Positions 52,761 through 63,726 of a DNA stretch of 64,000 bases are shown in pieces. This DNA is from Skermanella stibiiresistens SB22. GTDB lineage: Bacteria > Pseudomonadota > Alphaproteobacteria > Azospirillales > Azospirillaceae. Location: the NCBI RefSeq assembly GCF_000576635.1, contig NZ_AVFL01000002.1, forward strand, positions 434,001 to 498,000, in the 5' to 3' direction. Numbering within the stretch: position 1 is the first letter of the stretch; every line of letters starts with the position of its first letter. A program made the position numbers and the translations under genes. The notes beneath the pieces are model-generated. The model worked only from the letters and a program-made list of their open reading frames with translations, made no database searches and was not told where the DNA came from.

Positions 52761-53588
52761 ATGTCGCGAAACATCGACCGCCTGCTCGAGATCATGGCCC
52801 GCCTACGCGACCCCAACGGTGGCTGTCCTTGGGATCTGGAACAGACCTTCCGGACCATAGCGCCGCATACCATCGAGGAAGCCTACGAGGTCGCCGACGC
52901 CATAGAACAGGACGACCTGCCCGCACTCAAGGAGGAACTGGGCGACCTGCTGTTCCAAGTCGTCTTTTACGCCCAGATGGCCAAGGAGGCCGGCGAGTTC
53001 GATTTCGACGCCATCGCGGGCGCCATAGCCGACAAGATGCTGCGCCGGCATCCCCACGTCTTCGGAGACGTCACCGTGGAAAGCGCGGACGCCATGGTCG
53101 TGCGCTGGGAGAATCAGAAAGCCGCCGAGCGCGCCGCCAAGGCGGCGGCCGAAGGCACGGTCCCGAGCGTGCTGGACAATGTCGTCGGCGGCCTGCCCGC
53201 CTTGACCCGAGCGATCAAATTGCAGAGGCGCGCCGCGCGCGTCGGCTTCGACTGGGCCGCGACCGCCGACATCCTGGACAAGATCGACGAGGAGATCGCC
53301 GAGTTGCGCGCCGAGTTGGCCGCCGCCGACAAGGCGCGGCTCCAGGACGAGTTGGGAGACGTGCTGTTCGCCGTCACCAACCTGGCCCGTCGCCTGGATA
53401 TCGACCCGGAGACGGCGCTGCGCGGCACAAACGCCAAGTTCGACCGCCGGTTCCGCCGGATCGAGGCTTTGCTGGCCGAGACTGGCCGCGGCCCCGAACA
53501 GTCCGATCTGGACGAGATGGAAACCCTGTGGCAACGCGCCAAGCGTGAGGAAACCGCGCTGGCGCCTGAAGCCCCGCCCAACGCCTAG
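52761..53588 (+). CDS. mazG: nucleoside triphosphate pyrophosphohydrolase MazG
   Basis: 275 residues with two MazG repeats. Metal-binding EEAYEVADAIEQDDLPALKEELGDLLFQ is in the first, and EEIAELRAEL...LQDELGDVLFAVTNLAR in the second. It hydrolyses NTPs to NMPs, limiting mutagenic nucleotides and ppGpp effects. ATG 52761 is family-typical (MSRNIDRLLEIMARLRDPNGGCPWD); the frame is open to 52638. Divergent from the GntR unit. Confidence 0.94.
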   Translation: MSRNIDRLLEIMARLRDPNGGCPWDLEQTFRTIAPHTIEEAYEVADAIEQDDLPALKEELGDLLFQVVFYAQMAKEAGEFDFDAIAGAIADKMLRRHPHVFGDVTVESADAMVVRWENQKAAERAAKAAAEGTVPSVLDNVVGGLPALTRAIKLQRRAARVGFDWAATADILDKIDEEIAELRAELAAADKARLQDELGDVLFAVTNLARRLDIDPETALRGTNAKFDRRFRRIEALLAETGRGPEQSDLDEMETLWQRAKREETALAPEAPPNA

Positions 53589-53613
53589 CTTGATAGCTGA
53601 AGGAATGAAGACG

Positions 53614-54393
53614 ATGACCTACGCCAACAACGCCCCCCACAAGCCGGCGACGGTCCTGATCACCGGCGCCACCGGCGGGTTCGGCGGCGCCTTCGCGCGC
53701 CGGTTCGCCGCGATCGGATCGAAGCTGGTGCTGGCCGGCCGCAAGGCCGATCGCCTCAAGGCGCTGCGCGACGAGTTGAACACGGAAGTCCACACCATCG
53801 AGGTCGATGTCCGCGACCGTACCGCCATCGAACAGGCGTTCGGCACCCTGCCCGCCGGCTTCGACGAGGTCGAGACGCTGATCAACAACGCCGGGCTGGC
53901 GCTTGGGACGGATCCCGCCCAAAAGGCCGATCTGGACGACTGGGAAACCATGATCGACACCAACGACAAGGGCTTGGTGTTCTGCACCCGCGCGCTGCTG
54001 CCCGGCATGATCGAGCGCGGTCGCGGCCATGTCGTCAACATCGGCTCGACAGCCGGCAGCTACCCGTATCCGGGCGGCAACGTCTATTGCGCCTCGAAGG
54101 CCTTCGTCAAACAGTTCTCACTGTCGCTGCGGGCGGATCTCCAGGGCACCGGCGTCCGCGTCACCAATGTCGAACCCGGCATGGTCGAAACCGATTTCTC
54201 GCTGGTCCGTTTCAAGGGCGACGCCGAGAAGGCCGGTAAGGTCTACGCCGACACGACGCCGCTGACGCCGGACGATGTCGCCGAGGCGGTGTTCTGGGCG
54301 GCCACCCTGCCCCCGCATTTCAACGTCAACCGGCTGGAGATCATGCCGACGACCCAGGCGTTCGGGCCGCTGGCGATCCACCGGACCAAGTAG
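53614..54393 (+). CDS. short-chain dehydrogenase, YdfG-like
   Basis: 259 residues. NADP-binding GATGGFGGAFARRF, NNAG, and catalytic S...Y-x3-K in NIGSTAGSYPYPGGNVYCASKAFVKQF. The pattern and length resemble YdfG 3-hydroxy acid/serine dehydrogenase. ATG 53614 has AGGA nine bases before; ATG 53605 would abut it. Stop codon is directly adjacent to that of the convergent phosphatase. Confidence 0.88.
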   Translation: MTYANNAPHKPATVLITGATGGFGGAFARRFAAIGSKLVLAGRKADRLKALRDELNTEVHTIEVDVRDRTAIEQAFGTLPAGFDEVETLINNAGLALGTDPAQKADLDDWETMIDTNDKGLVFCTRALLPGMIERGRGHVVNIGSTAGSYPYPGGNVYCASKAFVKQFSLSLRADLQGTGVRVTNVEPGMVETDFSLVRFKGDAEKAGKVYADTTPLTPDDVAEAVFWAATLPPHFNVNRLEIMPTTQAFGPLAIHRTK

Positions 54394-55194
54394 TCACTCG
54401 CCGAACAGCAAGTCCCGCAACGCCGTCCAACTCGCGCGGTCGGGGGCCAGCAGCAGGCCGCCGTCGCGCTGGGTCGGCGAATACGGTGTGCCGTCGATCC
54501 TGGCGTGATAGCCGCCAGCCTCCGCGTGCATCAGCGCGCCGGCCGCGTGATCCCACGGCATGATGCGGCGGTAGATCGAGAAATGCGTCTCGCCAGCGTT
54601 GAGCTTCAGATATTCGTGCGCGGCGCAACCCAGGGAGAAGGTTCTGGCCAGTCGGAGCTTCCGGCCCTCCAGCCGCTCGCGGGTCGAGGCGTCGAAATAG
54701 CGGGACGACAACACGCCGGTCATCTCGGGCAACTCCGACGCCGGGGCCGTCCGCAGGCGGGCACCATCAAGCCAGGCGCCCTGCCCTTTCTCCGCCACCG
54801 CCATGCGGCCGCCCAGCGGATCATGGATCCACCCGGCAAGCGTCTCGCCGCCCGCGGCGAGCGCCACGATCACGCCGAAGTGTTGTTTGCCGGCCGCGAA
54901 GTTGGAGGTGCCGTCGATCGGGTCGATGATCCAGACGGGATCGTCGCCGTGGATGCGGTCCAGGACCGTGATGTCGGCGGCGGTCGCCTCCTCGCCGATC
55001 ACCACCGAGCCCGGCAGCAGGTCAGCCAAGCGCCGGGTCAATGCCACCTCGCTCGCCTCGTCGGCGACGGTGACGAGGTCGCCGGGACCCTTTTCCCGGA
55101 TATCGGCTGTCGCCAGATGGCGGAAACGCGGCAGGATCTCCGTTTCGGCCACCTCGCGGATGATGGTCGAAACGCGGTCGATATCAGGCAACAT
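54394..55194 (-). CDS. inositol monophosphatase family protein
   Basis: 266 residues. Metal-binding motifs GEEATAAD, WIIDPIDGTSNFAAG and WDHAAGALMHAEAGG are complete. Family activities include inositol-1-phosphate, histidinol phosphate and PAP (3',5'-ADP) hydrolysis; no his or cys operon neighbour settles it. ATG 55194 is the first family-like start; the open frame reaches 55419, running past the groEL terminator. Confidence 0.88.
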   Translation of the reverse strand: MLPDIDRVSTIIREVAETEILPRFRHLATADIREKGPGDLVTVADEASEVALTRRLADLLPGSVVIGEEATAADITVLDRIHGDDPVWIIDPIDGTSNFAAGKQHFGVIVALAAGGETLAGWIHDPLGGRMAVAEKGQGAWLDGARLRTAPASELPEMTGVLSSRYFDASTRERLEGRKLRLARTFSLGCAAHEYLKLNAGETHFSIYRRIMPWDHAAGALMHAEAGGYHARIDGTPYSPTQRDGGLLLAPDRASWTALRDLLFGE

Positions 55195-55278
55195 ACGGGA
55201 AATTTCCAGGACGGCTTCGTGAGGTGCTTCAATCGGATAGATGGTGTGCCGTGATGATTTTGCAAAATCGGGCACACA

Positions 55279-55312
55279 CGAAAGAAGGGGCCGCGACGTA
55301 AGCCGCGGCCCC
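55279..55312 (-). terminator. groESL terminator
   Basis: On the minus strand a perfect 9-bp stem GGGGCCGCG / CGCGGCCCC is followed by TTCTTTCG, 42 bp after the groEL stop. Confidence 0.85.
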
Positions 55313-55354
55313 TTCCCTACCCTGGTCCAGCCTGTATGGCCGGGAGACTGGTGC

Positions 55355-57019
<1,665 letters not shown>

Positions 57020-57043
57020 CTATTAGGTGGTTGACGCGAGGTG

Positions 57044-57331
57044 TTATTCGAGGACGCCCATCAGGTCGGACTCACGCATGATCAGCAGCGTGTCGCCCTC
57101 GATCTTGACCTCCGTACCGGACCACTTGCCGTACAGAACTTTGTCGCCCGCCTTGACGTCGAGCGCGGTGACCTTGCCATCGTCGCCGCGGGCACCAGGA
57201 CCGACGGCGATGACTTCGCCCTGCATCGGCTTTTCCTTGGCGGTGTCCGGAATGATGATGCCGCCGGCAGTCTTGTTTTCCTGCTCGGTCGGCTTCACGA
57301 CGACGCGATCATGCAAAGGCCTGAACTTCAT
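57044..57331 (-). CDS. groES: co-chaperonin GroES
   Basis: 95 residues beginning [14 protein letters not shown], with the mobile-loop [19 protein letters not shown]. The lid of the GroEL cavity. ATG 57331 follows GGAGAGATCCC. First gene of the heat-shock operon. Confidence 0.98.
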   Translation of the reverse strand: MKFRPLHDRVVVKPTEQENKTAGGIIIPDTAKEKPMQGEVIAVGPGARGDDGKVTALDVKAGDKVLYGKWSGTEVKIEGDTLLIMRESDLMGVLE

Positions 57332-57384
57332 GGGATCTCTCCGAGATGTCTGTCGCCGGCTTTGGGTGCCAGCGGGATTGTTTG

Positions 57385-57411
57385 TTAGCACTCAAGGCCA
57401 GGGAGTGCCAG
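57385..57411. promoter_or_regulatory. CIRCE operator (HrcA site)
   Basis: TTAGCACTC-N9-GAGTGCCAG on the plus strand; the left arm is perfect and the right arm differs from GAGTGCTAA at two bases. It lies between the promoter and groES, the usual HrcA repression site. Confidence 0.93.
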
Positions 57412-57412
57412 C

Positions 57413-57441
57413 CGTATAGCGGCAGATTACCACGCCGTCAA
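57413..57441 (-). promoter_or_regulatory. groES promoter
   Basis: Minus-strand TTGACG (57441-57436), 17 bp, TATACG (57418-57413). The flanking CTTGAC and CTATA also fit the alphaproteobacterial RpoH type. It ends directly at the CIRCE element. Confidence 0.7.
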
Positions 57442-57549
57442 GGTTTTCAACCAAAGGCGGGGTTTTCAGCCGTCCGCCGGGTGGCACTCCCGGGCAAATG
57501 GGGCCTCGCCCTGGATACACCAGGGGTGGTGGCGCATTTTCCGCGCGTC

Positions 57550-57585
57550 AAAAAGAGGGCCGGCGTCCTTTCCGGACGCCGGCCC
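57550..57585 (-). terminator. hflX terminator
   Basis: Perfect 12-bp stem GGGCCGGCGTCC / GGACGCCGGCCC with 5-nt loop, followed on the minus strand by TCTTTTT, 33 bp after the hflX stop. Confidence 0.92.
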
Positions 57586-57617
57586 CGTGTTTCCGCGGCG
57601 TCACGCGCGGCTTTGGC

Positions 57618-58985
57618 TCACCGCGCGGGATGGTAGTCGTAGCGGCTCTCGAACCGGGCAAGATCGGCGGGGTCGAGTGCTATCCGCAGATGGGCGAAGG
57701 ACTCGTCGTCGCGCCGTTCCAGCACGTCACCCTTCTGGTGGAGCCAAGCCAGCGCCGCCCCGTCCTCGATCCGGACGGAGAGGTCGACCGTCTGCCGGTC
57801 CGCCGTCATGTGCCGGTCCAGCAGGCCGAACAGTTCGGGCAAGCCCTCGCCGGTCAGCGCCGAGACCGCCTGCATGTTATCGTTGCGCGCGGCCTGGGCC
57901 AGCAGCCCGTTCCGCGTCTCCGGATCCAGCAGGTCGATCTTGTTCAGTACCTCGACGACACGTCCGTCCTGCTCGCGGTCGATGCCAAGATCGCGCAGCA
58001 CTGATTCCACGTCGGCCTTTTGGGCTTCGGTGTCGGGATGGGCGATATCCCGCACGTGCAGGATGATGTCGGCGGCCTGCACCTCCTCCAAGGTCGCCCG
58101 GAACGAGGCGACCAGATGGGTCGGCAGGTCGGAGATGAACCCCACCGTGTCGGAGAGGATCACCCTGCGGCCAGTCGGCAGCTCGATCCCGCGCATGGTG
58201 GGATCCAGCGTCGCGAACAGCAGGTCCTTGGCGAAAACGTCGGAGCCGGCCATCCGGTTGAACAGCGACGACTTGCCGGCGTTGGTGTAGCCAACCAGCG
58301 CCACCACCGGATACGGCACCCGCTCCCGCGCCTTGCGGTGCAGGTCTCGGGTCCGCCGGACCTCCTCCAGCTCGCGCTTGAGCTTGATGATCCGGTCACC
58401 GATCAGCCGCCGGTCGATCTCCAGCTGGCTTTCGCCGGGACCGCCCAGGAATCCGAAACCACCGCGCTGGCGTTCCAAGTGGGTCCATGACCGGACGAGC
58501 CGCGAGCGCTGATAGGTCAGCGCCGCCAGCTCGACCTGCAACTGGCCCTCCTTCGTCCGCGCGCGGGCGCCGAAGATCTCCAGGATCAGGCCAGTGCGGT
58601 CGATCACCTTGGCCTTCAATCCCCGTTCCAGGTTGCGCTGCTGGACCGGCGACAGGGCGTGGTCCATCACGACTAGGTCGATTGGTTGCTCGTTCTCCTC
58701 CGCCTCGCGGATCAGCTCCGCGAAATGCTCGACAACGCCGGACCCCAGCAGGGTGGCGGGCTGCGGCTTGTTGACCTTGATCGCCTCGGCGTGGACGACA
58801 GTGAGATCGATCGCGGAGGCCAGACCGACGGCTTCGTCCAGACGCGCCTCGGGGCTGCGGGCGCCACCTTCCGAACTGGCCTCTGATCTCCTGGTCTCGC
58901 GCAGGATCGGGTGGATCACGAGGGCGCGGCCGGTGCCCATGGCGGACCGGCCGTCGCCTTGATCTGGCGTGTTAGGTGCTTTCAC
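57618..58985 (-). CDS. hflX: ribosome-associated GTPase HflX
   Basis: 455 residues. N-terminal HflX domain with the glycine-rich [18 protein letters not shown] and coiled coil, then the GTPase: G1 [12 protein letters not shown]3 DTVGFI, G4 NKID. It splits stalled 70S ribosomes. Starts at GTG 58985, overlapping the hfq 3' end by 14 bp, so translation is probably coupled to Hfq. Confidence 0.95.
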   Translation of the reverse strand: MKAPNTPDQGDGRSAMGTGRALVIHPILRETRRSEASSEGGARSPEARLDEAVGLASAIDLTVVHAEAIKVNKPQPATLLGSGVVEHFAELIREAEENEQPIDLVVMDHALSPVQQRNLERGLKAKVIDRTGLILEIFGARARTKEGQLQVELAALTYQRSRLVRSWTHLERQRGGFGFLGGPGESQLEIDRRLIGDRIIKLKRELEEVRRTRDLHRKARERVPYPVVALVGYTNAGKSSLFNRMAGSDVFAKDLLFATLDPTMRGIELPTGRRVILSDTVGFISDLPTHLVASFRATLEEVQAADIILHVRDIAHPDTEAQKADVESVLRDLGIDREQDGRVVEVLNKIDLLDPETRNGLLAQAARNDNMQAVSALTGEGLPELFGLLDRHMTADRQTVDLSVRIEDGAALAWLHQKGDVLERRDDESFAHLRIALDPADLARFESRYDYHPAR

Positions 58986-59220
58986 CTTCTTTGGGCGGCT
59001 CGAAGAGTTGAATAGGATGGGCCGGCATCACGGTCGAGATGGCGTGCTTGTAGACCAGCTGGCTGTGCGCGTCGCGCCGCAGCAGGACCGAGAAGTTGTC
59101 GAACCAAGTTATGATGCCTTGCAGTTTGACTCCGTTCACCAGGAAGACGGTGACCGGAGTCTTGTTCTTTCGGACGTGGTTAAGGAAAACGTCCTGAACG
59201 TTTTGACTTTTTTCGGACAT
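58972..59220 (-). CDS. hfq: RNA chaperone Hfq
   Basis: 82 residues with both Sm motifs ([30 protein letters not shown]). Hexameric RNA chaperone for sRNA regulation. ATG 59220 is chosen; the frame is open to 59283. Alphaproteobacterial Hfq proteins are short, lacking the long acidic tail of E. coli. Confidence 0.97.
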   Translation of the reverse strand: MSEKSQNVQDVFLNHVRKNKTPVTVFLVNGVKLQGIITWFDNFSVLLRRDAHSQLVYKHAISTVMPAHPIQLFEPPKEGEST

Positions 59221-59298
59221 GTGCAATCGCCCCGTTTGTGATGGTTCTTGGGGCCCCATCCCAGAGCCCGGATATTCCCGCATAACCCAAAGGCTGGG

Positions 59299-60012
59299 CT
59301 ACTCGCTGCGCTCCACTGGAGACTCCAGCGATATGGTGGTGCGGAGCCGCCGCACCAAGTCGGATACTATACCGCAACCGCCAAAACGGTGCGCGGGCGG
59401 AAAATCGCCGAAATCATCGGGACCATCACCAATCAGCATGGGTAGGCAGCCAGCGGCGTGGGCGCACTGCATATCCACGTCGGCGTCACCGACGAACCAG
59501 ACATCCGGTCCAGCGGGAAACCCGCCGGGCGCCAGCGCCATGTGGATGGGATCAACCGCCGGTTTATCATGTGGGGCGTCCCCAGCCCCGACAAGTTTAC
59601 CAAAATACCGATCCCAGCCAAGCTGGGCCGACTCGGCGCGCAGGAACCGCCCCGTCTTGTTGCTGACCACTCCCAGATAGACACCGCCGTCCGACAGGGC
59701 CTTCAGCAGATCCTCGGCACCGGGAAGCGGCTTCAGGTAGTCGAGGTGATGTCGGCCAAAATGGTCATAGAAGATGTCGCGCGCGTCGGTCCAGCGGTCA
59801 CCGAACAAGCGGGGAAAACTGTCTCGGAGGCTCTGTCGGACGCGGACGCGGGTTTCCTCCAGCGTCCACGGCGGCAGGTCGTGGGCGACCAGGGCGGCGT
59901 TCAAGGCGGCGTGGATGCATCCCCAATTGTCGACCAGCGTGTTGTCCCAATCAAACAGGACGGCGCGGGGAAGCCGATCCGGTTCCTCGGGACCGGTGTC
60001 GGCGACACGCAT
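59299..60012 (-). CDS. HAD-family phosphatase, phosphoglycolate phosphatase-like
   Basis: 237 residues. HAD motif I FDWDNTLVDNW, motif II VVSNK, motif III lysine in DKPAVDP, motif IV VGDADVDMQCA. Cytoplasmic. The ATG overlaps the dat stop (TGATG). Its substrate may be phosphoglycolate or another small phosphate ester. Confidence 0.88.
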   Translation of the reverse strand: MRVADTGPEEPDRLPRAVLFDWDNTLVDNWGCIHAALNAALVAHDLPPWTLEETRVRVRQSLRDSFPRLFGDRWTDARDIFYDHFGRHHLDYLKPLPGAEDLLKALSDGGVYLGVVSNKTGRFLRAESAQLGWDRYFGKLVGAGDAPHDKPAVDPIHMALAPGGFPAGPDVWFVGDADVDMQCAHAAGCLPMLIGDGPDDFGDFPPAHRFGGCGIVSDLVRRLRTTISLESPVERSE

Positions 60013-60875
60013 CACGACGCCCCCTCGCCGCTGGCGTAGTCCAGATAGGCTTGCCGCAGCCGCTCGCCGAACGATCCCGGCCTGCCATTGCCGACGGTGT
60101 GGTCATCGATCCTGGTCACCGGCATGACGAAGGTGCTGGCGCTGGAGACGAAGGCCTCGCGGGCGCGGTACGCCTCCTCCAGCGAGAACGCGCGTTCCTC
60201 GAACGGGATGCCCGCCTCCTTCGCCAGACGGATGATCGACAGGCGCGTGACGCCGTTCAGGATCAAATTGTTCGCACAACGGGTCACAAGGGTACCGGTC
60301 TCGGTCACGATCCAGGCGTTGCTGGAGCAACCCTCCGTCACGTTGCCCTCGGGGTCGAGCTGCCACGCCTCGAAGGCGCCCGCCTCCACCGCCCGCTGCT
60401 TGCCCAGCACCTGCGGCAGCAGGGCCACCGATTTGATGTCGCGGCGCAGCCAGCGGATGTCGGGGATCGAGATCACCTTGACCCCGTTCTCCAATTGTTC
60501 CGGCGTCGCGAAGCTGGTGGCCCGCTTCGTCGTCATCACCAGGGTGCTGTCGGAATGCTTCGGGAACTTGAAGTCGCGCGGCGCGACACCCCGGGTGACC
60601 TGGAGATAGATCGTTCCCTGCCTCACCCGGTTCTGGGCGATCAGTCGGCGCATCAGCAGCTTCAGCACATGCGGCGCGACCGGCCACGCGATCCGCAGCT
60701 CACCCAGCGAGCGGGCCAGCCGGTCCAGGTGTCCCCGCTCGTCGACCAGCTTGCCGCCAATGATCGTGACGACCTCGTAGACGCCGTCCGCGAACTGGAA
60801 GCCCCTGTCCTCGACATGGACCATCGCCTCGCCGTGGGGAACGAACCGGCCGTTGACATATGCGTATCGAGACAT
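60012..60875 (-). CDS. dat: D-amino-acid transaminase
   Basis: 287 residues of PLP fold type IV. PLP lysine K148 in RRDIKSVALLPQVL, matching K145 of the Bacillus enzyme, and GNVTEGCSSNAWIV and GVTRLSII motifs. It interconverts D-Ala and D-Glu. Stands between trkA and the HAD phosphatase, a conserved place in Azospirillum-like genomes. Confidence 0.93.
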   Translation of the reverse strand: MSRYAYVNGRFVPHGEAMVHVEDRGFQFADGVYEVVTIIGGKLVDERGHLDRLARSLGELRIAWPVAPHVLKLLMRRLIAQNRVRQGTIYLQVTRGVAPRDFKFPKHSDSTLVMTTKRATSFATPEQLENGVKVISIPDIRWLRRDIKSVALLPQVLGKQRAVEAGAFEAWQLDPEGNVTEGCSSNAWIVTETGTLVTRCANNLILNGVTRLSIIRLAKEAGIPFEERAFSLEEAYRAREAFVSSASTFVMPVTRIDDHTVGNGRPGSFGERLRQAYLDYASGEGAS

Positions 60876-60924
60876 GCTTTCCGCTTCCGTAAGGAGAAAG
60901 GAACGTTGGAAACCTTGGAGGCGC

Positions 60925-62301
60925 CTAGAAGAACTCCAGCCGGACGGCGAACATCTTCTCGACCTTCTTGACCTGCCCGACCGCCGCCAGGATGATCACC
61001 CGGTCATGCGGCTTGATGACGGTCGACGGCCTCGGGATGATCACCTCCTCGCCGCGCACGATCGCACCGACGATGACCCCGGTCGGCAGCTTGATCTCGC
61101 GCAGCGGCGTGTTGATCAGGCTGGATGTCTCCAGCGCCTCCGCCTCGATGATCTCGGCGAACCCCTCCCGCAGGCTGTGCACCGAGCGGATCCTGCCGCG
61201 GCGGACATGCTGGAGGATGGTCGAGACCGTGATCGTGCGGGGGCTGACGACGGCGTCGATCCCCAACGTCGTGACCAGCGGCGAGTACGTCGTCTTGTTG
61301 ATCAGCGTGATGGCGCGCTGGCAGCCATAGCGCTTGGCTAGCAGCGAGGCGAGGATGTTGCCCTCGTCGTCGTTGGTGACGGCGACCACCGTCTCCGCCG
61401 CCCGCACGTTGGCCTCCTCCAGGATCTCGGGGTCGAGCCCGTCGCCGTGCAGCACCATGGTGCGGTTGAGCCGCTGGGCGATGAACTGGGCGCGGGCGCG
61501 GTCGAACTCGACGATCCGGGCGCTGACCTGAGGGTGTTTCGCCTCCAGCTCCTCCGCGAGGCACAAGCCGATATTGCCGCCGCCCAGGATGATGATCCGG
61601 CGGGCCTCCGTCTCCTCGTGGCCGAAGGCGGCCATAGCGCGGCTGAGATGCCGCGTGTCCGCGACGAAATAGACCTCGTCACCCGGCAGCATCTGGTCGT
61701 CGCCGCCGGGGATGATCGGCTTGTCGTTGCGGACGATCGCCACGACCTCGATGTTGAGGTCGGGGAACAGCCCGGTCAGCTGACGCAGCGGCGTGTGCAG
61801 GATCGGGCAGTTGTCGGCGCAGATCACCCCGATGACGCGGACCTTGCCGTCCGCCAGCGGGATCATGTCGAAGGCGCCCGGTACCTGGAGCCGCCGCGCG
61901 ATGGCGCGCGCCACCTCGATCTCGGGCGAGATGATCACGTCGATCGGCATGTGCTCGCGCGAGAACAGGTCGGCCCAGATCGGCGCCAGATAGCTCTGGT
62001 TGCGGACGCGGGCGATCTTGGTCGGCACGTTGAACAGCGAGTGGGCGACTTGGCAGGCCACCATGTTGACCTCGTCCGCCAGCGTGACCGCGATGATCAT
62101 GTCGGCCTCGCCGGCGCCCGCCTGCTCCAGCACGTTGGGGTGCGAGGCGAAGCCGACCATGGCCTGGACATCCAGCGTGTCGCTGATCTTCTGGATCAGT
62201 TCCGGCGACTGGTCGATCACCGTCACGTCGTTGTTTTCGGTCGCGAGATAGCGCGCGATGTTGGAACCGACCTGCCCCGCGCCGCAGACGATGACTTTCA
62301 T
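60925..62301 (-). CDS. trkA: Trk potassium uptake regulator TrkA
   Basis: 458 residues, two RCK units each with an NAD-binding motif (VCGAGQVGSNIARYLA, residues 4-19; IILGGGNIGLCLAEEL, about 230) followed by TrkA-C domains. It gates the TrkH/TrkG K+ channel, whose gene is not here. Begins 4 bp after ntrX. Confidence 0.95.
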   Translation of the reverse strand: MKVIVCGAGQVGSNIARYLATENNDVTVIDQSPELIQKISDTLDVQAMVGFASHPNVLEQAGAGEADMIIAVTLADEVNMVACQVAHSLFNVPTKIARVRNQSYLAPIWADLFSREHMPIDVIISPEIEVARAIARRLQVPGAFDMIPLADGKVRVIGVICADNCPILHTPLRQLTGLFPDLNIEVVAIVRNDKPIIPGGDDQMLPGDEVYFVADTRHLSRAMAAFGHEETEARRIIILGGGNIGLCLAEELEAKHPQVSARIVEFDRARAQFIAQRLNRTMVLHGDGLDPEILEEANVRAAETVVAVTNDDEGNILASLLAKRYGCQRAITLINKTTYSPLVTTLGIDAVVSPRTITVSTILQHVRRGRIRSVHSLREGFAEIIEAEALETSSLINTPLREIKLPTGVIVGAIVRGEEVIIPRPSTVIKPHDRVIILAAVGQVKKVEKMFAVRLEFF

Positions 62302-62304
62302 GGC

Positions 62305-63726
62305 TCAATCCGCCGCCAGCTTGTGGCCTGGCTTGTCGTGGCCCGGCTTGTCGTTGCCGTGGACGCCCAGCGATTTCAGCTTGCGGTGCAGGGCCGAGCG
62401 CTCCATCCCGACGAAGGCCGCCGTGCGCGAGATGTTGCCGCCGAACCGTGTCACCTGCGCCAGCAGGTACTCGCGCTCGAACACCTCGCGCGCCTCGCGG
62501 AGCGGCAGTCCCATGATCTCGCCGCCCTTGTCCCATTTGAGCACGGTCGGGGTGATGGCGCCGATCTCCGGCGGCAGCATGTCGGCGCGGATCGGCTCGC
62601 GCGGATCGCCGGTGGACATGATCAGCAGCCAGTCGACCACGTTCCGCAGCTGACGCACGTTGCCCGGCCAATCATAGGCCTGGAGGGCGGCCATCGCGTC
62701 CTCGCCATAGTCGCGGGCCGGCAGCCCGGCGGTCTCCGCCGAACGCACCATGAAGTGGCGCGCCAGGAATGGGATGTCCTCCCGCCTCTCGGTCAGCGGC
62801 GGGACCCGGATCGGGACGACGCTCAACCGGTAGAACAGATCCTGCCGGAAGCGACCGGCCTCGATCTCGGAGGGCAGGTCGCGGTTGCTCGACGCGATCA
62901 CCCGCACATCGACCTCGACCCGGGCCCCGCCGCCGACCCGCTCGAAGGTCTGCTCCTGCAGGACGCGGACGATCTTCCCCTGGGTCTCCAGCGGCATGTC
63001 GGCGACCTCGTCCAGCAGCAGGGTGCCGCCATGGGCCTGCTCGAACGTCCCGACCTTGCGCGGCACGCCGTCCTGACCATGCTCGGTGCCGAACAGCTCG
63101 ACCTCCAGGCGGTCGGGCCGCATGGTGGCGCAATTCAGCCCGACGAACGGCCCGTCGGCCCGGCGCGAGCGGGCGTGCAGCAGACGGGCCACCACCTCCT
63201 TGCCGGAGCCGGCCGGACCGGTGATCAGGACGCGGCTGCCTGTCGGCGCCACCTTCTCGATCGACTGGCGGACGTGGTTGATGGCGGAGGACTTGCCGAT
63301 CAGCTCGACCTGTCCGCCGGCCCGCAGCCTAAGCTCCTCGTTCTCGCGCCGCAGCCGGGCGGCCTCGATCGCGCGTTCGACCAGTACCAGCAGGCGGTCG
63401 GCCTTGAACGGCTTCTCGATGAAGTCGTAGGCGCCCTGCTTGATCGCGGACACCGCCGTCTCGATCGTCCCGTGACCGCTGATCATGATGACCGGCAGGT
63501 TGGGATGGTCGCGCTTCAGCTCGGCCAGGATCTGGATGCCATCGAGCCGGCTGCCCTGGAGCCAGATGTCCAGGATGACCAGGCTCGGCCTTCGGGAGCC
63601 GACGGCGGCGATCGCCTGGTCGGCGTCACCGGCCTGCCGGGTCTTCATGCCCTCGTCTTCCAGGATGCCGGAAATCAGCATCCGGATATCGGCTTCGTCA
63701 TCGACGATCAGAATGTCATGCGCCAT
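62305..63726 (-). CDS. ntrX: NtrX-type response regulator of the NtrC family
   Basis: 473 residues: receiver domain (phospho-acceptor D53), AAA+ domain (Walker [10 protein letters not shown]; Walker [14 protein letters not shown]), and a C-terminal Fis-type HTH ([20 protein letters not shown]). The sigma-54-contact loop GAFTGA is replaced by GQDGVP (in [19 protein letters not shown]), a feature also seen in other alphaproteobacterial NtrX, so classic sigma-54 activation is doubtful. It overlaps ntrY by 11 bp. Regulates nitrogen/redox and envelope genes. Confidence 0.93.
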   Translation of the reverse strand: MAHDILIVDDEADIRMLISGILEDEGMKTRQAGDADQAIAAVGSRRPSLVILDIWLQGSRLDGIQILAELKRDHPNLPVIMISGHGTIETAVSAIKQGAYDFIEKPFKADRLLVLVERAIEAARLRRENEELRLRAGGQVELIGKSSAINHVRQSIEKVAPTGSRVLITGPAGSGKEVVARLLHARSRRADGPFVGLNCATMRPDRLEVELFGTEHGQDGVPRKVGTFEQAHGGTLLLDEVADMPLETQGKIVRVLQEQTFERVGGGARVEVDVRVIASSNRDLPSEIEAGRFRQDLFYRLSVVPIRVPPLTERREDIPFLARHFMVRSAETAGLPARDYGEDAMAALQAYDWPGNVRQLRNVVDWLLIMSTGDPREPIRADMLPPEIGAITPTVLKWDKGGEIMGLPLREAREVFEREYLLAQVTRFGGNISRTAAFVGMERSALHRKLKSLGVHGNDKPGHDKPGHKLAAD

